A DNA stretch of 64,000 nt from NCBI RefSeq assembly GCF_004210375.1, contig NC_134830.1, positions 65,946,326-66,010,325 on the forward strand, given 5' to 3'. Under the pieces are notes generated by a model. That model searched no databases and was not told the DNA's origin. It saw only the letters and a list, made by a program, of their open reading frames with translations. This stretch comes from Tachypleus tridentatus. Its lineage: Eukaryota; Arthropoda; Merostomata; Xiphosura; Limulidae. Position numbers and translations under genes: made by a program. Shown in pieces: positions 44,205-56,589 of the stretch; the first letter of the stretch is position 1, and the number at the start of each line of letters is the position of its first letter.

Positions 44205-44451
44205 TTTGTTTGTTTTGAATTTCGCGCAAAGCTACTCGAGGGCTATCTGCGTTAGCCGTCTCTAATTTAGCAGTGTAAGACTAGAGGGAAGGCAGCTAGT
44301 CATCACCACCCACCGACAACTCTTGGGCTACTCTTTTACCAACGAATAGTGGGATTGATCGTCACATTATAATGCCTCCACGGCTGAAAGGGCAAGCATG
44401 TTTGGTGCGACCGAGAGTCGAACGCCTTAACACGCTTGGCCATGCCGGGCC
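44205..44451 (-). mobile_element. SINE family A with 11-bp TSD
   Basis: A minus-strand copy ending at GGCCATGCCGGGCC. Flanked by CTTAGAAATCG (44190-44200) and CTTAGAAAGCG (44452-44462). Part of the B-box region is missing (GACCGAGAGTCGAACGCC). Confidence 0.94.
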
Positions 44452-44629
44452 CTTAGAAAGCGACTGTATGAGTTGGAATATTCTCATTAATTTGTTCCGC
44501 AGTTCTGGCTAAAGGCGGTTTTCTAAAAGGTGACCCAAATACAAAATTTCCATCTGCACATCTTTATTAATTAAACATTTATATCCTGTCAACTTTTTTT
44601 TATTATTGTTTGGCCGTCCTAAATGAGAA

Positions 44630-44720
44630 ATTATTATTCAACCTGTATTCAAGTCAATTTATTATGTATTACTTATTGATTAATTTTGCAACAAATGTGT
44701 AATACAGGTTGGATGATAAT
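44630..44720. repeat. Small inverted-repeat element, 20-bp arms
   Basis: ATTATTATTCAACCTGTATT at 44630-44649 is mirrored by AATACAGGTTGGATGATAAT at 44701-44720, with two mismatches. It could be a tiny MITE. Confidence 0.55.
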
Positions 44721-45110
44721 GTATACTGATTGACTATAATTGATCCATCTTTATATTTTTCAACTAATTGTGTGTTAGTAACGGACTCATGTTTAACTTC
44801 AACAAGCGTATATTGTTTAGCCAGTTTTCGGCCTTGTCAAGTTATTATGTATAATTTATTAACCTTCATTAATATATAAACAATTATGTACTTTACTGTT
44901 TGATCTTTCTTGAGCCCGAATTCGTGTATTATTTACCGAAATATGTTTAATTAGAGTGAATAGGTATTATCTATTAACTTGCGTTTGCTCAAGAAATCGT
45001 GTAGTATTGGATTTTACCTTCCTTATCTTTACTGATGGTGCATTATCGACTAACTTTTATTCAGTTCTACTAAGTTTGTAATATTGGTTCTCCTTTGTTT
45101 AAGTCTTTTA
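44721..45110. other. No gene seen
   Basis: AT-rich sequence without a recognised feature. Confidence 0.55.
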
Positions 45111-45153
45111 AGTTTTTGAATTTTGCGCAAAGCTACTCAAGGGCTATCTGCGC
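45111..45153 (-). mobile_element. SINE family A, 3' fragment only
   Basis: TTTTTGAATTTTGCGCAAAG, CTACTCAAGGGCTATCTGCGC: the last about 43 bp of a minus-strand copy, a severely 5'-truncated insertion. Confidence 0.85.
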
Positions 45154-45326
45154 GTATTTAGAGGAAATCACGCTTGACAAACAAAGAATAGAAGATTAAT
45201 GATTTTTTCTCTCAGTTTAGAATTCTGATTTTCTTTCATTTTTAAAATATATGTTTTATCAATTAACGCTTTTTTCATGCATTTCAGGAATTTGTTCTTG
45301 TAATGTTTATCAAATTTTATTGTTTT

Positions 45327-45514
45327 AAATACCTTATCTAGTTACTAATACTAATTATTAACACTTACACAATCGAATAAAAAATGTAATACATAATTAT
45401 TCTTAAGATAATACGTAATTATGACATTACCGTAAGAACAATTATTTTTTACATTTTTAATTCGGTTGTGTAAGTGTTAGTAATTAGTATTAATAACTAG
45501 ATAATAAGGTATTT
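45327..45514. mobile_element. Palindromic MITE, about 85-bp arms
   Basis: Left arm AAATACCTTATCTAGTTACT, AATACTAATTATTAACACTT, ACACAATCGAATAAAAAATG is answered by the right arm in reverse: ...ATTCGGTTGTGTAAGTGTTA, GTAATTAGTATTAATAACTA, GATAATAAGGTATTT. Complementarity continues inward to TTCTTAAG/GTAAGAA. 188 bp in total, no coding capacity. Confidence 0.88.
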
Positions 45515-45754
45515 CAAATAGTAAAGTGATAACGACGATAAACAAACAAATACATATTCGTCTCTCAGTACATTGAGTCGCGTTCAATAAATGTATCTGC
45601 AGAGAGAAAATTTGGATTACTGGAGATTAGTAGAACAAGATATGGAAATGTCTGATATAGTGGAGTGTATATAAAAAAAAGAAAAACAGATCAATATCAA
45701 ACTTAGAAAGGCAGAGGATTAGAAGTAAAATTATGAATAGGGATCTAAGTTTGA

Positions 45755-45865
45755 TTTTGCTGAGCACAAAGTTTCATAATGGGCTATCTGCGCTCTGCCC
45801 AGCGGGCAGTTTACACCGAATTTTAGTGTTGTAAGTCTGCAGTCTCACCGCTGAGCCACTGTGTG
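45755..45865 (-). mobile_element. SINE family B
   Basis: Minus-strand copy: GAGCACAAAGTTTCATAATG, GGGCTATCTGCGCTCTGCCC, TTAGTGTTGTAAGTCTGCAG, ACCGCTGAGCCACTGTG. Confidence 0.85.
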
Positions 45866-46984
45866 AAAATAATGTTGTGACCTGGTAATTAGAAAAACTG
45901 AAGAAATTTAGATAATAGTCGTCAATTTAAAGATATTTGAAAACCAGATAATAATATAAAATATGACAAAGTATATCTAGGGACATTATAATAGAAAATA
46001 CGAATCCTCTGATAGATTATTTACGCAGGGAATTCATAATGAGTACAATGAAATGGGCGGTGCTGCCTGTTGTAGAAAGACCACACGCATGTTTTTTCAC
46101 GGGTTTGTTACAGTTTGATTTTTTATGTTTACGATATTGTATTTCGTAGCTCATTACGTTATTATCCTTACCTACCTGTGTACCCCTCAAACTGGTGAGG
46201 TCTCCTCTTTAAGACTTTGTATTTTTATCAGAAATCAGGTTAACGAGACGAAAAATTGTCGACTACGATAACAACACGAAAATGACCGACACATTTTTTT
46301 TTCTAAATTGTTAGTTCTGCCTTAAAATTTTTACGGCATAAAATTTATTGGGGTTAAAATAGATTTAGATAATTTAGTTTCCAATTATATTAAATATTTA
46401 GTTTTTGAAACAACTGCTTCCTATATATATATATATATAAATTATGTGTATTGTTATACATACCTAATTTACTATACTCATCTAATATTGAGTTATGCCA
46501 ATCAACGATATTAGGTTAGGTAATATATGTCGTTCACGTATTCTATGAAAAATTAGTCGAGCTACATGTGATTTACAGAAATGATTTAATCACAACATTA
46601 AAAAGAGATGCACGTGAATACCTTCACCTTGCAGATATATATATATATATATACATTAAAAACATTATCTATATCGTAATGCACAAATCAAATCCACTTA
46701 TCAAATCAAAACAACTTGTACAAAACGCTTGACCAAACTTTCAAGTCACATACATGATAGATTTATATATAACAGTAAATAAAGGTGTATTTGTATTCAT
46801 ATTGTAAACAGCTTAGATTTGCTTATTCTTAGCTAAAATATGCATGTTTAACATGTACAAAAACACAATTAAACTATAAGTACGTGTAACGCTGAAGTAC
46901 TAAATATAATATAAGTCATGCATTTAGAGATTTTAAAACAATGTGTGAATCTATTTAAGATATCTACAGCTTTTATTCACATTA
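45866..46984. other. No gene seen; two TA microsatellites
   Basis: AT-rich sequence with TA repeats at 46422-46439 and 46634-46653; nothing else recognised. Confidence 0.6.
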
Positions 46985-47085
46985 AAAATGAAGATTCATA
47001 ACGCCAAAAATCGAGTTTCGATACCCGCTGTCACAGCCCAGCTAACTTCTTGTGTAGCATTAAGTTTGATAACAAACAAATAAAT
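46985..47085 (+). mobile_element. SINE family B, decayed
   Basis: ATAACGCCAAAAATCGAG, TTTCGATACCCGCTGTCACA, CTTCTTGTGTAGCATTAAG and an AACAAACAAATAAA tail. Confidence 0.7.
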
Positions 47086-49360
47086 TCCCATTTTGTGGCT
47101 AATTAAAAAAAACTGGCTTACCCACCCCCGCCTTCTCTAACCTCATAAATCATGCACCTTTAACAGGTTATTAAAGTCAAAACGCGACCATGTTTCCTTT
47201 CTATAACTTGACGTTATTTGTAGTTTAAAAAAAAAAAAATAACAATAAAAGTATATAAATATATATTATTTACACGTACCGAACTTACAGGTTTTTCCTA
47301 CTACAGATATACATGTGAAAATTAATTGCTTTAATATGTAACACATACATAAAAGAAAAACAACAACCAACTTTAAGGTTGTATAACTGTTGCAGAAACA
47401 GAGTTTTTATGTAGTTGATCTGAACTGAATTGTAATTTTTCGATTTGGGTTTGTTTGGGTTCTGAAAGTAGAATAATAAAACGTCACAGTATGCGTCATG
47501 GGGCTCTTGAAGTTGTCAGTTTCTACGTAATATTTTTTGAAGTTATTCTGAGGGTCTAGACACTTTAATACTTTTATCGTGGGTTAATTGCGCCTTATAA
47601 GAACGATGTTTCAGGTCTCGTGGAACTGCTTCCTGAATCGCTGATTATATATCTTTCGTCTCTCACGTGCAGAGTATTTTTCTAAGGGTTTTTCTTCTGT
47701 AATTAGTCTTCATCTTACCAATGTGAGGAGAGCTGCTTGGCTCTCGTGATTTGTCCCAAATTACTTTATGCACAGTTGACTGGAATAACACAGTCACTTT
47801 ATGAGCATCTAATTTTAGAATTACGATAGTAGCAGTGGTAGTCTTGCCAGTGGTGGAATGCTGTTTTTACACCATCATATTGGTGCACTGAGCCTCCGTT
47901 GTCAATACTATTCACTGTGTTGTGCCTTGGGCCTTACACCTCTTTACTCTGTCCTTATAAGAATAATATTTCATCGGAAAGGGCTTTGACATATTCTCAA
48001 GTCATAAGACCACCCGCTGTTGAATAGTGAGGAATTCGCCGTAAACCAAATATATACGTGCTAAATATCTCGACCGTGGCAGCACTGAAGCACCTGAGCT
48101 CGACGTTCTACTGCGTTACAACACGCAAATCATTCTCGTAAAGTACGATTAACTCTATGGAGTTCTTCAGTAAACATTTGATATTGTGTAGGGTTAGCCT
48201 TTTTATGATTTTTTATAAAACTATTATTGATTGTTTATTTAGTTGTATTGAATATATTTGGCTACTGGATGAAAAATGAATTCAGTAGAACTGTTACACA
48301 AAAAGCAACTACGTGTATAGCTATCATTCATTCTTCGATTTCACTGAAATTCTATGTACTATCTACAATCTAGGTTTGGAGTATTGTTTCAACACAATCC
48401 TCTTCTTGTTAAAGATTATCATTACTTTCGTAAGATATTAAATCTATTATAGGTATTTTGAAAAGAACGTTTAAGCTACAAGAAACGTATATCTCTAAAA
48501 GTTATTCGCAGGAAATCATTGAAATATCAGAGAAGTAGCACTTTTTGGAAAACGTGTTAGAAACTCTGTATCACCTACGAAGAAACTGTAGTTTAAACTA
48601 TTCTCTTTAGTGTTTTATTGCAATTTAACATCAAAACATCTACTAGAATACAATGTTCTATGAAACATCTTGTTTTTTATTGTTATTGCTGAAAGTTTTG
48701 AATACAACCATTGCTCTGGTGTGTTTATCTAATTAACTCCTTTCATATAGTGATTGTATCAATTACGTGAAAGTAAACTGTATAATTACATTGTATATTA
48801 TTTTAAGGCTATTTTGAAAAAACTCTGAACTACAATTGAAAAGAATTTCAAAAGCGGTAAACTTTCTCAATATATCTTTGGATTTTTGATCATTTTATAT
48901 TATCAATTCATGGTTTGTATTTTGTGAGAAAGAAATCTTAAGAAATGAAACTAGAAATGGATTTGTGTCACAGATTTCAAATCCATCATAATATTGTTTA
49001 AAATGACTGTAAGAATAGTTAGACATTTTATCAAGGGGTGGCAGCACGAGCAACAAGAGTAGTGCTTGTATGTATTGATTCAGTAAAGTGCGCACATTCC
49101 AAGAATAAATGAAGGTCACCGCCAAGCTGACGACTGCTACCTCTGCAGTGAAAGAGCAGGAAGCGAATAAGTGGAGTAGAATTCGTTGCGCTGTATAAAT
49201 ACAACAAAAAATTGTACACACAGATGAAGCTAGGTTATATTATATGCCATAATAATATATAAAAGTGCATATTTTTCTTTAATTAGGTGCAACGCTTGGT
49301 AAGAAGAAAAGAAAAATATTATTGTTAGATTTTTTTTGAGTTGTTAAACATTTTTGCACG
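47086..49360. other. Intergenic block, no gene recognised
   Basis: 2.3 kb. The longest open frame (108 aa, minus, 48895-49221) is cysteine- and leucine-rich, overlaps a second frame, and shows no recognisable domain. Confidence 0.6.
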
Positions 49361-49491
49361 TTTTTGTTTGTTACGAATTAAGCACAAACCTATACAACTG
49401 GCTCTCTGTGCTCTGTCCACCACGGGTATCGAAACCCGGTTTCTAGTGGTGTTACTTTGCAGACATTCCGCTGTGTCACTGTGGGAGGTCG
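49361..49491 (-). mobile_element. SINE family B
   Basis: Minus-strand copy: TTTTTGTTTGTTACGAATTA, AGCACAAACCTATACAACTG, CCACCACGGGTATCGAAACC, CGGTTTCTAGTGG. Confidence 0.87.
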
Positions 49492-49610
49492 TGTATGTTT
49501 TAGTCATTCAATGTCTTTAATAGATAAAAATAAGGAATTGAACCCTTTCGACATATTTGTTGTATAAAATATCTGTGTTGCTTAACCTACGTCGTTTATT
49601 AGAGCTAGAC

Positions 49611-49884
49611 GCTCGGCATGGCCAGATGGTTAGGGCGTTTGACTCGCAATCTAAAGGTGTGAGTTCGAGTCCTTGTCTCACAAAATGTGCTCGACCTTTC
49701 AACTGCGGAGGGCCTAATAAAATTCCTATCAATCCCACTATTCGTTGGTAAAAGAATAGCCCAAGAGTTGGCGGTGGTGGTGATGATTAGCTGTCTTTCC
49801 TCTAGTTTTACACTACTAAATTAGGGGCGCAGATAGCCTTCGTTTAGCTTTACGAGAAATTCAAAAACAAACAAAAAAACAAAC
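49611..49884 (+). mobile_element. SINE family A
   Basis: CTCGGCATGGCCAGATGGTT (A box), GTGTGAGTTCGAGTCCT (B box), TCAATCCCACTATTCGTTGG, AAAGAATAGCCCAAGAGTTG, and tail ACAAACAAAAAAACAAAC. A possible duplicated target is TATTAGAGCTA (49597-49607) against TATTAGCGCTA (49891-49901). Confidence 0.92.
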
Positions 49885-49901
49885 CAGACCTATTAGCGCT
49901 A

Positions 49902-50734
49902 AAAATATTTCGTTGCGACTTAAGATGATACGTTCATCAACTCATCTCAAAATTACAAAATTCACTTTGACAGTATAAATTAGAGCATCTCTAATTTAGC
50001 CTAGAAGATACACAACAAAAAATGTTAGTATGACGTTACGGAGGTATAAGCATATTATTAATTAAAAATTACATTATCAAACATAGAACCTAGTTTAATG
50101 TAAGTTTCAGTTTAAAAGTGTTATTAAATTAAAACGTACATTATTAACCAATGAATTTAGTTTGATGTCCGTTAAGACTAAAAGTGTCTTTAGTTTCGAA
50201 GTTACATTATCTAACAAAGAATTTAGTTTGACGTCTAATTAAGATCTACAAGTGTTATTAAATTAAAACGTGGTTACTAACAACAATAAATAAATAAATG
50301 CTGAACATTTGTTAAAATAATGTTGGTGGATAGGAAATGGTTGTTGTAAAATCAGTTAAAAACTGAGGATGGATATGACTGCAGAAAAATACTCTTACAG
50401 ACTATGTATGTACTTTTTAAGAAGGTAACCATGAATTTCCGAAACGTGTAAGGTAGTTATATTAAAAATAATATTTTAATTCGTGCAGTATAACGTTGTT
50501 TTCATGCTTTAGATAGATTTACTAGACAAAAAAAAATAAAATTATTTATTTAGGTAGAGAGATAAATGATTATTTAAATATACATTTTTAGACTGTTTGG
50601 CTTTTTATATAAATATATACAAGTAACTCATTAATCAGAATATAAATGTTTCGGGAATATGTTTCATATGCTATAGAAAACTAATGACTCTAACATTAGC
50701 TAAACCCAAATTACCTTACACGAAGTGTTTTTTG
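49902..50734. other. No gene seen
   Basis: AT-rich intergenic DNA. Loosely similar phrases such as AACAAAGAATTTAGTTTGACG and AACCAATGAATTTAGTTTGATG recur between 50080 and 50280 and may be an old degenerate tandem repeat. Confidence 0.5.
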
Positions 50735-50850
50735 GTTATTTTCTAGCGCCAAGCTACACTATGGACTGCTTGTTCTGACAACTGGGGATAATCGAGCCCA
50801 CCATCAGTTTTTAGTGTTCTAACTCCTCTCTGTGCCCCTGGGAGCCAGAC
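50735..50850 (-). mobile_element. SINE family C, decayed
   Basis: GCGCCAAGCTACACTATGGA, AATCGAGCCCACCATCAG, TTTTTAGTGTTCTAACTCC and CCCCTGGGAG on the minus strand follow the B/C order. Confidence 0.65.
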
Positions 50851-51184
50851 AAATAGGATGTGTAAAATGTTTTATCGTAATAATTAAGTTTGCTTTATAT
50901 CATACTGGGTTTAAGTAACTATAGTTGTTCATGCGACAGCTTATATTATTGTTTAACTATCAAGTACTTTAAACAATTAACTTTTATTATTTTGTCAAAC
51001 TTTCGGAGTATACGTTCATTGTTTTTAGTTCTGCATGTAAAGGTTATATTTTTAAGAATTCCAATAAACTATTCTACGACTACAGTATATAGTTTAAACT
51101 TAGAATTCTGCAATTGTGATGTTTTTATTGCGATTTAGTTAGTTTAGTTTTTTTTGTTACTGAGATTTCAATCAGTACGTAGGT

Positions 51185-51440
51185 TGTGTTAGTGTTGGAC
51201 TATGAATCCCAGAATTCACGACTCCTGTCTCATTTACACACAAAATGTGCTCTGCACCATATGCACATTATATGAGTGCCAGCCAAATTAAATTTCCTTG
51301 TTCCATTAGAGTAGCATAAGGGTTGATGGTGGGTGTTTTTGACTGTCTGCCTTCCCTCTACTTTATCAACTCAATGTTAAGTTCGAGAAACGTAGAAAGT
51401 TTTTGTGTAACTTTGGGCAAAACTTTGAAATAATCAGAAA
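51185..51440 (+). mobile_element. SINE family A, decayed
   Basis: AATCCCAGAATTCACGACTC, ACAAAATGTGCTC, GAGTAGCATAAGGGTTGATG, GACTGTCTGCCTTCCCTCTA and TGTGTAACTTTGGGCAAAAC in family-A order. Confidence 0.7.
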
Positions 51441-51959
51441 TCAATCACTATGTGCACCAAATTATATTTCTGGAAATTTTATTTTGTCGGGAAAAGAAAT
51501 ATGATTTATCATACTATTCTGAAGTTGCACAAAATAAAAAAGTATTTAAAAACCTGTGTATACATGGTAATAAATCATTTAATATTCATTCTGCATTTTC
51601 TACTGTTCTAATTGTCTTCTAAGATTTGAGAAGATACTGCACAACAAAGCCTGTCTGTTCGTTATCTATCATAAGGTTCAACCTTCTACAACAGTAGCAG
51701 ATTAACAAGTTTAGATATAATGCAAAGAAAGTTAAAAACATAAACACACCCATTCTTATCCAAACACTTTATCTATGTTTCTTGGTAAGCGTTTGATGGG
51801 CAAGAGAACAATAAATCATGACGAAGGCTGCTTGATGCATTTCAGAGCATTAAGTAGATAATGAAAAGACATATAGATAACTCTGAAAAGAACGTGCCTG
51901 TCAGAAAATATCTTTATTTATGGAAAAAGAAGTATGTTAAAAACACCTTTTGAAATACT
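51441..51959. other. No gene seen
   Basis: AT-rich sequence without a recognised feature. Confidence 0.55.
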
Positions 51960-52075
51960 ACGTCGTTTTAACGCAAAGCCACAAAATTCGTTATCTGTGT
52001 TCTATTCACTGCGAATATCGAAGCTTGGCTTTTTACCCTACAAGTCTGTAAACCTACCGCTGAACCTTTTGTTAG
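51960..52075 (-). mobile_element. SINE family B
   Basis: AACGCAAAGCCACAAAATTC, CACTGCGAATATCGAAGCTT, CTACAAGTCTGTAAACCTAC, CGCTGAACC on the minus strand. A 68-aa open frame here is SINE sequence. Confidence 0.75.
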
Positions 52076-52342
52076 GTTTACATAAGAACTGTTGGTGCTG
52101 GGTAAGCCTGGTTAATGGCGGTTTTTTTAAGGTGTTTTAAACACATTTATCTACTTGTTCATTGACAAAGGACAAAAGTAGTGAAGAATCTAAGATTTGT
52201 AATTAAAACCACATTAGATTGCAAATGTTTCTTTTTAAAAAGTTTAAAAAGTGCGAATAAGTTTACCGAAAATATAAATTACTTTTATATAAAACTGAGT
52301 TTATATGGTTTAACTTGTTAAAGAGTGATCCCTTCCCTCTTA

Positions 52343-52465
52343 GCTAAGCGACAAGCCTAGGGGCTTTTATCGTTCAAAAAACGAGATTCGATACTCGTAT
52401 TTTTGCCCAAAGCCAAACAATGGGCTATCAAAACTGCGCTGTGCCCGCCATGGGTTTCGAAACAT
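52343..52465. mobile_element. Two abutting SINE fragments (D on +, B on -)
   Basis: 52343-52400 (AAGCGACAAGCCTAGGGGCT, GAGATTCGATACTCG) is the head of a plus-strand D-type SINE. 52401-52465 (GCCCAAAGCCAAACAATGGG, CGCCATGGGTTTCGAAAC) is a minus-strand B-type tail. Confidence 0.6.
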
Positions 52466-52553
52466 TAACTGTAAGTGATGAAATTCTAGTCAGCACGCAC
52501 TAGATTGTCATTGTTAGGCATATTATAGCTACAAAAAGAACTTAGTTATTGTG
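52462..52553 (+). repeat. 92-bp dispersed repeat, copy 1
   Basis: Same length as copy 2 at 55923-56014 and about 87% identical, without indels. Contains TCTAGTCAGCACGCACTAGA, a short inverted repeat. Not part of any SINE family here. Confidence 0.85.
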
Positions 52554-52668
52554 CTAAGCGATAAGCCTGCAGGCTTTTACCGTTCAAGAAATGAGATTCG
52601 ATACTCGCAGTGAGCTCAGCACGTATAACTGGCTCACTGTGTAGCTTTGTGATAAATAAACAAACTAT
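52553..52668 (+). mobile_element. SINE family D (B-related)
   Basis: GCTAAGCGATAAGCCTGCAG, GAGATTCGATACTCGCAG, TGAGCTCAGCACG, CACTGTGTAGCTTTGTGATA and an AAACAAAC tail. Confidence 0.78.
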
Positions 52669-53939
52669 TAAAGTGTGAGCTGTCATCGAGATTACGAAGA
52701 ATGTGAAGTGCGACCGCTATTTATGCAACTCAGTAGAATCTTGTTATATATATCATTTGTGTTCGAGAGGTGAATTCTACATTTTCCCAGAGTATATCTG
52801 AAGTGCTATTTATATTTATCTATTAATAAAAAAAATTGAAATATGGACACACAGTCTGTTTAATGTTTTAAATTTAGTGTTTTTTTGTATGTTGTTCGTT
52901 TGTTTGTTGTTGTTTTTGTAGAATTTATCTACAGATTAAACCATAAAACATGCTAATAGCTTACTGATAATTTCTGGTTAAGACCAAGCAAACACTATAC
53001 ATCAGAATTTCAAAAGGACTAAAATGTAATAATTCAGATATAATTAAAATCAGTATTAAATAAAATTTGTTCATTTATCATATCTTACAAGGTTCGATCA
53101 GTTAAGGTTTAATTCTGTGTTACATCCACATGTTAATAGTGTAAACTAATTCTCCTAATTGTGAAAATTAATAATGATAATAATTAACATTATTTTAATC
53201 GTGAGCTCGAGACTGAAGTGATTAGTCTTCTCGCATTCTATTTGGCCATAATTAACCTTTATCTTATAATTCAAGTTGGTTAATTTTCTTAGATACACAT
53301 TCTCATACAGATAGTTAATTATATAGATATTTACTATCTTGAGTTGTGTAAAAATTTAAGCATTCGTCAGCGGGCTTGTATTAAGAAAAAACCGTTGTTT
53401 GGAAGGACAAGATATGTACTGAACGATCTTTGATTTCATTTTGAATTCGCTTTAATCGTTTCTCTGTTCATACCCCCAGTCTGATGTTTGGCTAATTAAC
53501 AAAAATAATAATTTTTATATCTAAATAACTTTCAATATAAGTTCTATACATAAAAATACATTCGGTAATGTTTATGTGGAAAAGTAATTTAGTTTTATTG
53601 GTTTACGAAACGATTGCTTGAATGAAGCGTTACCTTTACATACCAAGAATATATAATATGCTCGTGCACTTGTTACGTAAATCTATAGTTACTTAAGTAT
53701 AGGTACACGTGAAATATTGTTAACCCGTTTAAGTTGATAAAGATGTGTTTGTGACAACCTCTAGCCAGCATTATTTCAAAACTGGTTTATAGTATCACAC
53801 GTACATCTTTTTACATCTTTTCGTCAGCTAAAAATACCGCACACACACCTTTATTTACTTAACTTATTGTCTGCTAATATTGCTTGTATACTTTTATCCA
53901 CTCAAGCTGACTACACTTTTATCCATGCAAGCTGAAGTC
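52669..53939. other. No gene seen
   Basis: 1.3 kb of AT-rich DNA without a recognised feature. Confidence 0.6.
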
Positions 53940-54057
53940 CTCCAGTATCACAGCGGCATCTACGGACTAACAATGCTAGAAACCAGGTTTCGATACCCGC
54001 GGTGAGCAAAGCACAGATAGCCCATTGTGTAGCTTTGTGCTTAATTTTAAACAAATT
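53940..54057 (+). mobile_element. SINE family B, well preserved
   Basis: TCACAGCGGCATCTACGGAC, TAACAATGCTAGAAACCAGG, TTTCGATACCCGCGGTGAGC, ACAGATAGCCCATTGTGTAG, CTTTGTGCTTAATT. Best reference copy for family B. Confidence 0.9.
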
Positions 54058-55309
54058 AAAACTGACTTTAGCCATTTCAAATCTTGCTGGTAGTATCCAA
54101 GTACATTTTTATACGCTAAATTTAAAGCTGGCTGCTAGTAAATGACAGAAAATATTCGGCTCGGAACATGAATTTTTAACGGTTTTTACAAGTTATATCG
54201 TATGCGTTAACGTAGAAGCTGTTTAATGCATGTTCCATTAAATAAATATTTTAGCGACTGTGATGTTAGATTCGAACTTAGAGCTCACGCAATTGAAAAC
54301 GGAATTTCTTTACAACGTAACAATATACGTCATAAAAATCTGTTGTACTTACATGTTACTCATGGAGTAAGTAGCCTGTGTTTCGTTGCAGCTAATGGAT
54401 ATGCTACAACTTGGATGATGGAGCTGTGAGCATCACAAGCTGTGTTTCGTTATTCGTTTGATGAGTTTCTGAATACAACATATTCACTTTCTTATTGTCA
54501 GGGATTTAATATGAATTTTATCCTTTCCTTCCTAAGCGTATACTCTTAAACAAATAAAGGTTACTGCATTGCGTTGCATCATTTATTTTCATTTTTAACG
54601 GACCTTTGTTGTAATCTGCAGGTTATTAGGGGTTATTCCTTACGATAAATCATACATCAGGACATCACGAATGCAATATTTTATGTCCTAAACGTCTTTT
54701 TTTTTTTTTTTGTACTGAAACAAGTTAATAACTTGGATTCTATTATAGCCATATGTAATGTTAAATTGCCAATATAAGAAATTATTTAAAAAGTAATTTC
54801 GATAATAGTTTTATATATTTTACAAAATATCACGAAATCAAAAACAACATCAGAGTAACGTTCTGCACATTTAAATTAATTATTCTCGTTATATTTTGTC
54901 ACTCACCACTTGCCACATAGTTATCAAAATTCACATAATATTTTGTGTTTTCCTGTGAAAACAGCTTAAATGATGTAAACTAGAAAGAAAAAACAAACAA
55001 CAAACCTGTTTCTATGATCAGAATACTTCAAAATTTGCTTTACCAGTTCAAAAATAATGAAAAAAGCCCAATGGGTTTGGACGAATTACACAAGTTTTTC
55101 ACGTAATTTGTGCTTTCGTTAATTCAAATATTATGTCTGCGTTTATAAATCAATGTCAAAATTGGAAACAGAGGATTAAAAGTCGTGTTACGAAACTGAA
55201 GGCAAAACTTTCTTTTATATCAGAATTTTGATAAACAGATAGAACGGATATGTTGTTTTGGACACAAAAAGTTAGGCATAGATATCTGGACTTAGTAGTC
55301 CATAGTGAA
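54058..55309. other. No gene seen
   Basis: 1.25 kb without a recognised feature. A 67-aa open frame at 54226 has no known domain. Confidence 0.55.
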
Positions 55310-55440
55310 CAGCAACCCCTCCAACTCTTGGGTTACTCTAATCGATTTGAGGTATTTGACAGCCACTCTTCTTACACACAACGGTTCCAAATTGCGGTAT
55401 ACGATTTTGTCGCAACGGGACAGAAACTGTAAAACCCTTG
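55310..55440 (-). mobile_element. SINE family A, decayed partial copy
   Basis: CAACTCTTGGGTTACTC, then TTACACACAACGG and TTTTGTCGCAACGGGA follow the minus-strand family-A body and B-box order. Both ends are lost. Confidence 0.55.
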
Positions 55441-55922
55441 GAATAGTAGCCCAGCAGGGTCACAGCTCGGCCATATCAGGCTGATAAAAAGAATTATTAG
55501 AGAGACAGCATGAATCGAACATTCAAAATCAAACCTCAAGTACTAATAGAATTGATTTTTGTTTTATTTAGATATATTGATCCGAACGTATAGAATGAGA
55601 TTAGTCATGATGAAACAAAGTAAAACTTCTACAACAAAGAAACAGAAACTATAGAAAGTTTATTTAAAGGTGAAGCCAAACAATGAAATACTCTTTATAA
55701 TAGTTTATTTGCAGCAATTTGCCTAAATAACATAGTTTCGTAACACAAAATATAAATTGCAAACTGCGTTAGTTTAGCTATGCCATCATGGTAATATTCG
55801 AAAATATACCCTTATTATTATTATTTTCTTATGACGGTGCTGTTTTTCCGAAACTTCGTCTGAGAATTTCAATTTTAATTTGCTTAATCTGGTTAAAAGT
55901 ATCTTAACAAGAAGCACTTGTT

Positions 55923-56014
55923 ACATGAACTGTAAGTGATAAAACCCTAGTCAGCACGCACTAGGTTGTCATTGTCAGGCATACTATAGCTTCAAAGACA
56001 GTTTAGTTATTGTG
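55923..56014 (+). repeat. 92-bp dispersed repeat, copy 2
   Basis: ACATGAACTGTAAGTGATAA, CCCTAGTCAGCACGCACTAG, GTTGTCATTGTCAGGCATAC and so on to TTTAGTTATTGTG. Pairs with 52462-52553 without gaps; flanks of the two copies are unrelated. Confidence 0.85.
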
Positions 56015-56589
56015 ATATTTTACAATATTACCAGATTAAAGACGACATGAACGGAGTCCAACACGTACAATAAGTGTTGTAAACGTTTTATTGACTTGAA
56101 TTTCAAACGAACACACGATATAAAAGTTTCTCAACAAGAAGGACACAGTTTCATTTTGGTAACTGCACTAGATGTCGTTCAAAAATTGTTGATATGACAG
56201 CGTGAGCTTCCTATCAATACCCAGAGTTTGCTGTTCTTCAAGTATATTTTGTTTTTTAACTTTGCACCTCCTCGCGATCCTCACTAGTTTTCAAGAGCTG
56301 AACAGTTGCTACTTTGTTGAATAATATCAACAAACATTTAGTTTACGAACTAATTGGACGTTTTCTAGCAGGGCTTAATGTCATATCTTGGTGTCTCACA
56401 ACTTCATACGTGAGTACGTTTTTCACAAATTTTGGTGGCGTACGTGATCCAATCAAAACTCAGCCTTATACATTTAGGGGCCTTTCTCACAATGAACGAC
56501 CTAGCTCGGATCAATAATTAACTTGCTGGATTGTGGAGCTGAGGTTCTGTAGCTCATGTCCTACTACCATACACACACACAATTATAAT
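56015..56589. other. No gene seen
   Basis: A 67-aa open frame at 56314 shows no domain; no repeat recognised. Confidence 0.55.

Noticed and set aside
48895..49221. 108-aa minus-strand open frame
   Set aside because: No domain, overlapped by another frame, no splice-site or promoter pattern; probably chance.
49517..49738. 73-aa minus-strand open frame (and the 64-aa plus-strand frame at 49557)
   Set aside because: Both are translations of a family-A SINE; similar peptides would appear at other copies.
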